DNA of 12,495 bases from Deltaproteobacteria bacterium (GTDB taxonomy: Bacteria > Desulfobacterota > Binatia > UBA9968): positions 1-12,495 of the forward strand of contig JAHFAP010000070.1 of NCBI GenBank assembly GCA_023250495.1, read 5' to 3'. The notes below the pieces were generated by a model, which saw nothing but the letters and a program-made list of their open reading frames with translations, searched no databases and was not told where the DNA came from. This document shows, piece after piece, positions 1 through 6,723 of this stretch (the first letter of the stretch is position 1; each line of letters begins with the position of its first letter). Position numbers and translations under genes: made by a program.

Positions 1-120
1 GCGGTGCAGCGGGCCTACGCCCTGGCAAAGACCATCAACACGGCAACGACCATGACTGAGGAAGCGAAGTTGATTTTGTTCGGCCAGGGCCGGAGGCCGG
101 GACGCCCTGCGTCTTCCTGA
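1..120 (+). CDS. C-terminal end of an unidentified protein (partial, runs off the left edge)
   Basis: Frame 1 is the only plus-strand frame open from the window edge to a TGA at 118-120, giving 39 visible residues. The first part reads as an ordinary amphipathic helix (AYALAKTINTATTMTEEAKL). The last ten residues are rich in Arg, Pro and Gly and lie in a GC-rich, hairpin-forming stretch. I do not recognise the family from this fragment. A likely intrinsic terminator overlaps the stop codon, which fits a real gene end. The Arg/Pro-rich tail may be non-conserved sequence. The frame could also be open by chance, because 120 bases of GC-rich DNA often stay open. Confidence 0.4.
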   Translation, partial: AVQRAYALAKTINTATTMTEEAKLILFGQGRRPGRPASS

Positions 121-135
121 CGCTGGCGGGCTTTT
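103..135 (+). terminator. Probable intrinsic terminator of the upstream gene
   Basis: CGCC (103-106) pairs with GGCG (125-128), and GCGTC (109-113) pairs with GACGC (119-123). They are separated by a small 2x1 internal loop and closed by a TTCCT loop. The stem is followed by GGC and TTTT at 132-135. It overlaps the TGA stop at 118-120. The T-tract is short, so termination efficiency is uncertain. Confidence 0.4.
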
Positions 136-150
136 ACTTGGTCTCAGGAG

Positions 151-262
151 TAAACCCCGTACCACGGACTTACGTCCGCGGCTTTGGGGCGCTGCCCCCC
201 AGGGAAGTTCACAACATTCATCCCCGCACTCACGTGCGGGGCGTTCTGTGGTACGGGGTAAA
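151..262. mobile_element. MITE-like structured palindromic element with terminal inverted repeats and TAAA flanks
   Basis: A perfect 11-bp inverted repeat, CCCCGTACCAC at 155-165 and GTGGTACGGGG at 248-258, bounds a 104-bp segment. Each end is flanked by TAAA in direct orientation (151-154 and 259-262), as expected of a 4-bp target duplication. Three hairpins lie inside: CGGAC/GTCCG with loop TTAC (165-178, extendable to 162-181), GGGGC/GCCCC with loop GCT (186-198), and CCCCGCAC/GTGCGGGG with loop TCAC (222-241). The first and third share the core ACTYACGT. No reading frame is apparent. The element ends 8 bases before the tatD start. Hairpin-rich, non-coding elements of this size are typical of MITEs or of IS200/IS605- and REP-derived sequences, and assignment to a class is inference. 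It could instead be a structured 5' leader of tatD. Confidence 0.6.
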
Positions 263-270
263 TAAGCTTC

Positions 271-1044
271 ATGCTCATCGACGCGCACGCGCATCTAGAT
301 AAGTACGGCGAAGAGCTGCATGCGGCCCTCGAAGAGATCGAGAAGCATCAGATTCTCACATGGGCCGTCTCGATGGATCTCCCTTCCTATCAGCGGAATC
401 TCGAAATTGCCGAGAGGTGCGAGTTCATCCTGCCTACTTTCGGCGTCCATCCCCGGAGAGCGCCGGACTATGCGGATCGCCTGAGCGAGCTGAGGCCCTG
501 GATCGAGCGCAGTCCCGCGCTCGGCGAAATCGGTCTCGATTTTCACTGGGTCGAAGACTCGTCGCAGTATCCGGCGCAGAAGAAGGTGCTCGAATACTTT
601 CTAGCAGCGGCCAGGGAGCAGAAAAAGATCGTCAACTTGCACACCAAAGGGGCGGAAAGGGAGATTCTCGATCTGCTTGAGCGCTACGACATTCAGCGGG
701 CGATCGTCCACTGGTATTCAGGCCCGCTCGATATCCTCCGCGCGCTACTGGACTACGGAGCTTATTTCACGGTTGGGGTTGAGTTGCTGACTTCGGAGGA
801 GATTCGGCAAATCGCCCGCGCCGTGCCCCTGGGGCGAATGCTCACCGAGACCGACAATCCTGGAGGGCTCAAGTGGTTGAGTGGAACGCCCGGCATGCCG
901 CGGATCATCTGGGAGGTCGCCGAGGAAATCGCGGCTGTCAAGCAAGCGACGACTGAGGCCATCGCCCAAGCCGTGGAGAAAACTTTTCACCGACTGATCA
1001 AAGACGACCCGTGGCTGGCCAATCTCCGTGTTCGTGACTCGTGA
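271..1044 (+). CDS. TatD-family metal-dependent hydrolase (putative DNase)
   Basis: This 257-residue protein has the length and motifs of TatD hydrolases, TIM-barrel enzymes that use two divalent metals and often act as 3'-5' exonucleases. Visible metal and catalytic residues are H6 and H8 (DAHAHLD), E86 (GEIGLDF), H124 (NLHTKGA), H147 (IVHWYSG) and D195 (LTETDNPGG). The set is complete, so activity is expected. Two motifs are non-standard: HWYSG replaces the common HCFSG, and NPGG replaces the usual A/S-P-Y after TETD. Both recall divergent TatD branches, including the TatD-like protein of Qat defence systems, but no Qat partner genes are present. The ATG at 271 puts the DAHAH motif at the expected N-terminus. 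The only ribosome-site-like sequence, GGGG at 255-258, is the right end of the palindromic element. The gene converges on the glutaredoxin-like gene with a 28-bp gap. Confidence 0.88.
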   Translation: MLIDAHAHLDKYGEELHAALEEIEKHQILTWAVSMDLPSYQRNLEIAERCEFILPTFGVHPRRAPDYADRLSELRPWIERSPALGEIGLDFHWVEDSSQYPAQKKVLEYFLAAAREQKKIVNLHTKGAEREILDLLERYDIQRAIVHWYSGPLDILRALLDYGAYFTVGVELLTSEEIRQIARAVPLGRMLTETDNPGGLKWLSGTPGMPRIIWEVAEEIAAVKQATTEAIAQAVEKTFHRLIKDDPWLANLRVRDS

Positions 1045-1072
1045 TCGTGATCGAGTACGACCCGCGAAGCTG

Positions 1073-1321
1073 CTAAAGCGTTCCCCTCTTTAATCTCCTC
1101 TCCAGCTCCTTTGCCGCGACGCGGTACTTGAATGCCTTGCGGCCGTTGATGAAGAGCACCGGGACTTCGCTGCCGTGCCTTTCCTTTAGCTCAGTCGCGG
1201 AATCCACGTCGATCTCTTCTATCTGAACGGGAATTTTTCCGGCCACTTCCCGGACCGTTGTTTTCATCTCCTCGCACAAGCAGCAATCCTTCCTCGTGTA
1301 GAGCCGGATCTGCGCGGTCAC
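1073..1321 (-). CDS. Glutaredoxin-like protein (DUF836/thioredoxin fold)
   Basis: This 82-residue protein has a compact glutaredoxin fold. An N-terminal strand (IRLYTR) leads to a redox motif C13-C14-L15-C16. A helix and the strand IEEIDVD follow, then the cis-Pro loop SEVPVLFING (P54), then a C-terminal helix. This pattern matches the glutaredoxin-like DUF836 family of small thiol-disulfide oxidoreductases. There is no signal peptide, so it should be cytoplasmic. Its start is GTG at 1321. That GTG overlaps the TGA of the AsmA-like gene by four bases (GTGA, 1318-1321), so translation is probably coupled and the two genes share one transcript. GGGG a few bases upstream could serve as its ribosome site. 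Its substrate is unknown, and a glutaredoxin with an AsmA-like gene has no functional link that I know of. Confidence 0.85.
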   Translation of the reverse strand: MTAQIRLYTRKDCCLCEEMKTTVREVAGKIPVQIEEIDVDSATELKERHGSEVPVLFINGRKAFKYRVAAKELERRLKRGTL

Positions 1322-4300
1322 TTCTTTTCCCCGCTCGGAAGGCCGATGAGCCCTTTGGGAATTGCCAGCGCGCCGTAAAAGAATTCTGAGAGGGTGCTGA
1401 GAGGAGCCGGCGTGATGCTCGGATCATCCACGGGGCCTCTGACGTTGAAGCTCGCAACCAACAGAGAGTTTTTAATCGCCGCCAGTCCCGTTCCGAGGAT
1501 CGGGATGTAATTCGCCGCGTTGTCCACTCCGGGAAAGGGGCGCACCGCAATGACGAAATCGAGGTCGCCCTTGGGCCCGTCCATCTCCCCCGCCCCCGTG
1601 ATCCTGAGGTCGTCGCTGTCCACGAAGAGGTTCTGCGTTGAGTAGACCCCTTGAGAGACCTTGAAGTCCGCGGTGACGCTGCGAAAATGGATGCCCTCCT
1701 GATTGATATTGGGCATTTTAAGAGAGAACCAGCGCGACAGATCCAAGAAGCTCAGAACTCGAACCAGCAGCTGAAAGCGCCGCGCGACTCCGTCTTCGAC
1801 TCGCAGGCGGAAGGCGCCGTTGAGGTTTCGTTTTCTTTCCGTCCCCGTCTTTCCGTGAAAATCGAACTTGCCGGCAAGTTGGACCTTTCCGGTTATTTCG
1901 GTCGTTCCCAGATCGAACCAGCTGAGCAGTTCCTTCAGCGGAACTCCTCGGATATTGGGCTCGACGGCAAAGCGGGAATTTCCCACGCCATCGACGAAGG
2001 CCCCGCTGCCCTCCACCGTCCCGCCCTGCGAGCGGGCAAAGAAGTTCTCCAGGCGCCAGACCCTTTTCTCCAGAGCGAGATCGGTCTTGAGATCGGAAAA
2101 TGAGAAGCTCTCGTATCTGCCCTTGTCAAGGCTGAGCTTTCCTCTTACCTGGAGACGCTCATACCACTCGTCGTCCGGCGACACATTGTGGGGCAGCAGA
2201 TAGGCGATGTCCATCTCCGCGGAGCTCAAGCTGAAAAGCAATTGCGACCTTTCTCCAGCAATCCACCGCCCGTCAAGAGAGAAGCCATAACCGCCCACCT
2301 GAGCTCTGACGCCCTGGAGATCGATGGTCTTTCCATCCAGGCGCACTCTCCCGTAGACCTCGCGGAGCGGTTGGCTGAAGAATTTGAACGGGACCTGAAC
2401 CCCGATCAGCTCCAACGAGCCGCTGAGTTTTCTGTTTTCCGCGGCAGCCAAAGAGCCTTGATAGCGGATGGCGCCGCGGATTGTGCCGGGGCTCGGGGCA
2501 GAGCCTTGCGAGAGGAGGATGCGCAGCGCTTCGCTCGCCTTGACGCCCGACGACTCGATCCCTAGGTCGAACGTTCCTTGGTCGGCGGCGAAGTTTCTGA
2601 GGAGCGCTCGCAGCTGAACCGGCGAGCCGGCCAGAAGCGCGGTGGCCCGGTCGGCGCGGATCTCCGCGGGAGAAAAGAGCAGCTCTCCCCTGAGCTGCGA
2701 GAGAGAGACATCGCCCATGCGCAGACGGGCGCCATCCAGAGAGAGCACTCCCTCATAATAACGAACAGCGGCAAAGTCTGTGCGCACGAGCAGATCGAGC
2801 CTGCCCTTGCCGCCCAGATCTTGAAGAGCGCTCACCATCTTGTCTGCAGCCGCAGGGAGAAGGCCGAGTTGCATCTGCTCCTGCAGCTGGGTAAGTTCCA
2901 TATCGCCCTTAATCCGAAGCTCCAGCGGCCCTCCGCCCGAGAGCGCTCCCCGCTGCGTTCCCTCGATTTCTGCCAAGCGCGAAAGACCGGCCGCTCCCTT
3001 GAAATTTTTGTAATAGAGAACGCCCTTCTCGAGGACGATCCGCCCGCTGAAGCCGCGCAGCGGAAGAGAATGATCTCCGCCGAAATTGCCTCCAGCCTCT
3101 CGCACCTCGGCCTCCAGCCAGAGATGGTCTTCATAGCCGGGCTCAAGCAGGCGCCGGAGCTGCGACAGCCTTCCGGAAATCCCCGCCCTGGTCAACCTCA
3201 CTTCGCCCTGGTTGACCCCGGCAGCCAGATATTCCAGCCTCGGTGACTCGAGAAGCTTCATCGGGAGATAGTTACGCACCGTCGCCAGCGGCAGGAAAGG
3301 AGTGGTCAGATGCAGCTCCACATAGGGATCCTGCCCATCTAAAGAGCGCAAGGAGCCCTGAATGGCGAGACTGAGATCGCTTGAGCGAAAATCCAGGCGC
3401 TGGAAATGGATCTCCTGCGGCTTCCAATCCAAAACCAGCTCCAGCCGCCCGTCCCCGAGCGCCGCCACCTTTGGAAAGATGCTCTGGGCCTCGAGCTCCA
3501 GTCCCTTGAAGCGGACCTCCCCCTTAAGATGAGCTCCTTCGGCCAGACGCCCCTCCCAATGGACCCGATACGCGAGAGTCCCACGCAGAGCGCTCCCCGG
3601 AAGCGGCCGGCCGTAATAGTCCCATAGGAGCGTCGCGGGCAGGGCCTCAGCCTGGAGGTCGGCATCCAACCATGCCTTGCGCAAATCGAAGGATCCTTCG
3701 GGAAAGAGAGCTTTGCCGTTTATAGCGAGGTCCGCTCTTTGCCCGTCTCTTTCAGCGATCGTTTTCAAACCGAACTCGAGCCCGGGCTCTTGTCTACTGC
3801 CGGTTGCCGGATTCGGCTGGCCGCGGAACGCCAAGCCGAGCAGGCCCTTTGCGCGCAAGCGGTGGAGGAAGAGATCAATCTCGCGGAAGCGAGTCATCAC
3901 CGGACCCTTGCCCCCAAGACGATCGGCAAAGGTGACGTCTCCTTTTTCAATCCTGATCTCGCGCAGGTCGAGGGAAAACTGCGAGGCCTCCTGGCGCTGG
4001 AAGGGCAGATTGAGGATCAAGTCGACCAAAGGGGTCTTGCCCTGCTCGTCTCGGGCGATTTGGAGCTTCGGCTCGTAGAGCCGCAGCCCGTAGAAGAGCA
4101 GCTTCCGCTCCAGCAGCGGCAGGAGGGCCACCCGGATCACAATCTTGGGAGCCGTGATCACAGGCCGGCTGCTCTGTGGCTCGATCAAAACAAAATCCCG
4201 AAAAGAGACGCCCATCACCTTGCCCATCTGCACCTCAGCCTCTCCCACCTCGACCTTGAGGCTGGTTCGCCTCTCGAATTCGCTGATGAGGAAGCGGCGA

Positions 4301-4404
4301 AACTCGCCTACTTGAATCAGGTGGTAGAAGGCGATCAGCGCGACGGCAAAAAGGAGCAGCAGGCCTGCGGCCAGAAAGCCGACAATTTTAATGCTTCTTT
4401 GCAT
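1318..4404 (-). CDS. Large AsmA/YhdP-like envelope protein, probable lipid-transfer bridge
   Basis: The ATG at 4404 gives 1028 residues. A single N-terminal membrane helix (about residues 5-28) is followed by a very long beta-rich region and a conserved AsmA-type C-terminus. That C-terminus includes a stretch resembling LGTGLAAIKN and a closing VRGPVDDPSITP segment. Similar proteins (AsmA, YhdP, TamB) are anchored in the inner membrane and span the periplasm. YhdP and TamB carry phospholipid to the outer membrane. The repeated strand pattern with alternating hydrophobic residues and the family C-terminus support this class, and the exact subfamily is not certain. GTG at 4410 and TTG at 4407 are in-frame alternatives, but AGGTG just upstream fits as the ribosome site for the ATG at 4404. 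The gene is divergent from the GT9 gene and translationally overlaps the glutaredoxin-like gene. Confidence 0.85.
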   Translation of the reverse strand: MQRSIKIVGFLAAGLLLLFAVALIAFYHLIQVGEFRRFLISEFERRTSLKVEVGEAEVQMGKVMGVSFRDFVLIEPQSSRPVITAPKIVIRVALLPLLERKLLFYGLRLYEPKLQIARDEQGKTPLVDLILNLPFQRQEASQFSLDLREIRIEKGDVTFADRLGGKGPVMTRFREIDLFLHRLRAKGLLGLAFRGQPNPATGSRQEPGLEFGLKTIAERDGQRADLAINGKALFPEGSFDLRKAWLDADLQAEALPATLLWDYYGRPLPGSALRGTLAYRVHWEGRLAEGAHLKGEVRFKGLELEAQSIFPKVAALGDGRLELVLDWKPQEIHFQRLDFRSSDLSLAIQGSLRSLDGQDPYVELHLTTPFLPLATVRNYLPMKLLESPRLEYLAAGVNQGEVRLTRAGISGRLSQLRRLLEPGYEDHLWLEAEVREAGGNFGGDHSLPLRGFSGRIVLEKGVLYYKNFKGAAGLSRLAEIEGTQRGALSGGGPLELRIKGDMELTQLQEQMQLGLLPAAADKMVSALQDLGGKGRLDLLVRTDFAAVRYYEGVLSLDGARLRMGDVSLSQLRGELLFSPAEIRADRATALLAGSPVQLRALLRNFAADQGTFDLGIESSGVKASEALRILLSQGSAPSPGTIRGAIRYQGSLAAAENRKLSGSLELIGVQVPFKFFSQPLREVYGRVRLDGKTIDLQGVRAQVGGYGFSLDGRWIAGERSQLLFSLSSAEMDIAYLLPHNVSPDDEWYERLQVRGKLSLDKGRYESFSFSDLKTDLALEKRVWRLENFFARSQGGTVEGSGAFVDGVGNSRFAVEPNIRGVPLKELLSWFDLGTTEITGKVQLAGKFDFHGKTGTERKRNLNGAFRLRVEDGVARRFQLLVRVLSFLDLSRWFSLKMPNINQEGIHFRSVTADFKVSQGVYSTQNLFVDSDDLRITGAGEMDGPKGDLDFVIAVRPFPGVDNAANYIPILGTGLAAIKNSLLVASFNVRGPVDDPSITPAPLSTLSEFFYGALAIPKGLIGLPSGEKK

Positions 4405-4526
4405 CAACACCTAAAATCATGCTAAAGGAACTTCATCTCAGGCGCAAGTCGCGGCGCTCGACCGCGGCATACAAGGAGCGGAAGGGCCAGCCCATCCCGG
4501 CAACGTCGTCAAAGGCGGACTCCAAC

Positions 4527-5678
4527 ATGGCGGATTCGAAGAAAAGATCGGCCCGGCCCAAGATCCCCTTCAGCTATTCATTGAACAATGGGATCAGGCG
4601 CCTCGCCATGACGGCGATGGACTTGGTTAGAGGCAGGATGAAGGAGGCGCAAAAAGATCTCTCTAAAGAGCGGATCGAAAAGATACTGTTGGTGCGCGCC
4701 ACATTTCGCATGGGGAGTTCCATCCTTGCAACTCCCGCCATACTGGGGTTTCGGAGAAGTTTTCCGTCTGCAAGGATTGACTTCGTCGGGTCGCCCATAG
4801 CGAAGAGCCTTTTAAACAATCTGCCCATCCATCGCTACTTTGACCTTGCCCGCCGCTTCCCCTATGCCTCGTGGGCCTATCCCGTTCTTCTTCAACAAAT
4901 CCGTTCTGTCGGTTATGACCTGGCAGTGGACGTGAGTTGCTCGCAGTCAGCCCTGGGATCATTCATCGTTGGATTTTCCGGCGCGCGCTTGCGGGTAGGG
5001 CTGCAAGGGAAGTGGGACGGTGGCTATAATGTTCGCGTTCCAAGGCCATCCGAGATCAACAAGTATCGATCTCTGCCGGCTTTTCTTGCCGCTCTAGGCC
5101 TGCCCAGCGAGAACATTTCTCCCTTGTTGATACTCTCTCCGTCGGAGAAAGAGGAAGGAAGAAGAAGGATGGAAGCCTTGGTTGGGACAAGCCTGGGATC
5201 CCAACGCTCTCCCATTGTCGGGGTTTTTGCCGGAGGCAGAAAGACGAAGGGGAAGACGTGGTCGATGGAAGATTTCTGTCAGCTCATCGGCGACCTGCGC
5301 CGCCGTAGTTCGAACGTCGTGGTTTTTTTTGGCCCTGAGGAGAAAAAACTGATCGGGCGGGTCAGCCAAGCCTTAGGGAAGGATATCCCCCTGGTCTTTG
5401 AGCCTTCGGCTAGAACGTTCGCCGCCATGGTCTCGAATTGCGATCTCTTCATTGCTCGCGATAGCGGTCCCATGCATATGGCATGCGCCTTAGGCGTGCG
5501 GACCATCGCTATATTTCGGCGTCGGGATGTGAAACACTGGGGGCCGCCAGCGGATATAGCCAAAATCGTCTGCCAGGCCCAGGGCGTCCCGGCGAACGAA
5601 GTCTTCAAGAACTCCCTTGCGAGTTGTGTGGAGGCCTCGCTGCCTGCCAAGCGCGAGCCTTCGCTCAGTAGGGCTTGA
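4527..5678 (+). CDS. GT9-family glycosyltransferase (heptosyltransferase-like), atypical active site
   Basis: This 383-residue protein has the two-domain GT-B layout of ADP-heptose:LPS heptosyltransferases, which add heptose to the LPS inner core on the cytoplasmic face. The N-terminal domain begins near residue 48 with KILLVRATFRMGSSILATPAI. The C-terminal domain carries the family motif RDSGPMHMACALG (DSGPMH at about 312-317) and a GKTW segment at about 242-245. Two deviations stand out. The MGD motif holding the catalytic Asp (D13 of E. coli WaaC) reads MGS here (S64), and the usual FGPTDP reads FRRRDV. It may therefore use another base or donor, or be inactive. I prefer the ATG at 4527 because AAAGGCGGA lies 7 bases upstream. 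An in-frame ATG at 4419 would add 36 basic, low-complexity residues without a ribosome site. Confidence 0.8.
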   Translation: MADSKKRSARPKIPFSYSLNNGIRRLAMTAMDLVRGRMKEAQKDLSKERIEKILLVRATFRMGSSILATPAILGFRRSFPSARIDFVGSPIAKSLLNNLPIHRYFDLARRFPYASWAYPVLLQQIRSVGYDLAVDVSCSQSALGSFIVGFSGARLRVGLQGKWDGGYNVRVPRPSEINKYRSLPAFLAALGLPSENISPLLILSPSEKEEGRRRMEALVGTSLGSQRSPIVGVFAGGRKTKGKTWSMEDFCQLIGDLRRRSSNVVVFFGPEEKKLIGRVSQALGKDIPLVFEPSARTFAAMVSNCDLFIARDSGPMHMACALGVRTIAIFRRRDVKHWGPPADIAKIVCQAQGVPANEVFKNSLASCVEASLPAKREPSLSRA

Positions 5679-5777
5679 GATGTGGAGGCGTGAGACGCAA
5701 ACCATCAGATCCCCTTCTGCCGTTTCTCATCTTCACAGTCTCCCTGACGGAGACGCCCGCGGCCGGGAGAATCTGCC

Positions 5778-5806
5778 TTGACAGACTCTGGCTAACTTGC
5801 TAGACA
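5778..5806 (+). promoter_or_regulatory. Sigma-70-type promoter for the HTH-pmtA pair
   Basis: A perfect -35 hexamer TTGACA (5778-5783) is followed by a 17-base spacer and TAGACA (5801-5806). The -10 matches the consensus at only three positions but is preceded by TGC, an extended -10. Predicted transcription starts near 5812, about 40 bases before the HTH start codon at 5854. An imperfect hairpin TCTGGC/GCTAGA (with one G-U pair) spans the spacer and -10 and could be an operator. Confidence 0.5.
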
Positions 5807-5853
5807 CAGCCTGTATCGCTATCTTGGCGAAGATCACGCTGACAGGGGGAGTC

Positions 5854-6048
5854 ATGTTGGAAAGAGAAGAGGAGCTGTTGAACAGCAGGGAAGTCGCGAT
5901 CATCCTGGACCTCAGCCCTGACACGGTCAATGAGTTTGCGCGCAAAAACATATTGCCTGGCTTCAAGAAGGGGAAACAGTGGCGCTTTAGAAAAAAAGAC
6001 GTATCTTCCTTTACCAAGAAGCAAACTGGAGAGATCCGGGACGCCTGA
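5854..6048 (+). CDS. Small excisionase/MerR-type helix-turn-helix DNA-binding protein
   Basis: This 64-residue protein is essentially one winged helix-turn-helix of the excisionase (HTH_17) type. The helix-turn-helix runs from LLNSREVAIILDLSPDTV (about residues 8-25) into a second helix. The wing follows in the pattern LPGFKKGKQWRFRKKDV (about 34-50), which closely matches family domains of the form LPAFKVGRQWRIRREDL. No catalytic or oligomerisation domain is attached. I chose ATG 5854 because GGGGGAG (5845-5851) is a ribosome site just before it. An upstream in-frame TTG at 5797 would lie inside the promoter. It lies 36 bases before pmtA on the same strand and probably shares its transcript, so control of pmtA or of itself is the simplest hypothesis. 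A function as a phage excisionase is unlikely, since no integrase or phage gene is nearby. Confidence 0.82.
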   Translation: MLEREEELLNSREVAIILDLSPDTVNEFARKNILPGFKKGKQWRFRKKDVSSFTKKQTGEIRDA

Positions 6049-6084
6049 TCCCCGTCAGCGCGGCATCACTTTGAGGTTGGGAAT

Positions 6085-6723
6085 ATGAGTGGGATAGAGG
6101 CGCACGAAAGCAAGCTCTACTCGAACTTCGCTCCGCTCTACGACAAAATCTTCGGCAAGATTTTCTCCTCTCGCCTGAGGCGGGTCATCGCGGCCCTCAA
6201 CATTCCCCGCGGGGCAAGGGTTCTTGAAGTCGGCGCCGGCACCGGCACCTCGTTTCCCGCCTACCCCCGCCATTGCGAAGTGATCGGAATCGATCTAGCT
6301 CCGGATATGCTGGCCCGCGCTGAGGGAAAAATCCGGGAAAACGGCTGGACCCACCTGAAGGTCATGGAAATGGACGCCCTCGAACTTCAATTTCCTGATG
6401 ACAGCTTCGATTATGTGATGGCCTTTCATGTCGTGACCGTGGTGCCGGATCCGATCCGCATGATCCAGGAAGCCAAGCGGGTATGCAGGCCGGGAGGAAA
6501 AATCGTGATCGTGAATCACTTCACGAGCAATTTTCCACTGCTGGGATTTTTGACGGAGACCCTCGATCCGGTGACCCGCCGGCTCGGGTGGCGCACCAAC
6601 CTCCGACTTAAACCTTTTATTGAGGAAGCGGAACTCAACGTCGATACGATTTACAAGCCCTCCAGGCTTTCGCTCTATACGGTCTTGCTCGGCACGGGCG
6701 AAAAGAACGGATATCACTCCTAA
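6085..6723 (+). CDS. pmtA: PmtA-type phosphatidylethanolamine N-methyltransferase (class I SAM methyltransferase)
   Basis: This 212-residue protein is a Rossmann-fold SAM-dependent methyltransferase. SAM motif I is LEVGAGTGTSFPAYP (about residues 47-61). It is followed by the acidic strand end VIGIDLAPDML, motif II MDALELQFPDDSFDYV, and the post-motif RVCRPGGKIVIVNHF (about 132-146). The sequence order YDKIFG, GTGTSFP, VVTVVPDP and IVNHF is characteristic of the Rhodobacter-type PmtA family, which methylates phosphatidylethanolamine toward phosphatidylcholine. Other lipid or quinone methyltransferases cannot be fully excluded. GAGG at 6073-6076 is a well-placed ribosome site for the ATG at 6085. 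The gene follows the HTH gene and converges on the DUF47 gene with a 4-base stop overlap (6720-6723). Confidence 0.8.
   Translation: MSGIEAHESKLYSNFAPLYDKIFGKIFSSRLRRVIAALNIPRGARVLEVGAGTGTSFPAYPRHCEVIGIDLAPDMLARAEGKIRENGWTHLKVMEMDALELQFPDDSFDYVMAFHVVTVVPDPIRMIQEAKRVCRPGGKIVIVNHFTSNFPLLGFLTETLDPVTRRLGWRTNLRLKPFIEEAELNVDTIYKPSRLSLYTVLLGTGEKNGYHS

Noticed and set aside
151..262. tRNA or tRNA-like gene because of cloverleaf-like hairpins
   Set aside because: The arms lack tRNA proportions, there is no anticodon arm, and the terminal repeats with TAAA duplications fit a mobile element better.
1651..3246. Several open frames on the plus strand (for example 1651-2103 and 2578-3246)
   Set aside because: They lie opposite the AsmA-like gene, which carries clear family motifs. 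Their translations are Arg/Ser/Glu-rich shadow sequence with no recognisable domain.
4399..4424. Promoter-like hexamers between the AsmA-like gene and the GT9 gene
   Set aside because: On the minus strand TTGCGC and TAGCAT are weak, and the start would leave a leader of only about eight bases. Plus-strand matches are weaker still.
4419..4526. 36-residue N-terminal extension of the GT9 protein from ATG 4419
   Set aside because: No ribosome site is visible, the composition is basic and low-complexity, and GT9 homology starts only after residue 80 of that frame. ATG 4527 has a good ribosome site.
5738..5754. Hairpin GTCTCC/GGAGAC downstream of the GT9 gene as a terminator
   Set aside because: The stem is six base pairs and no T-run follows it.
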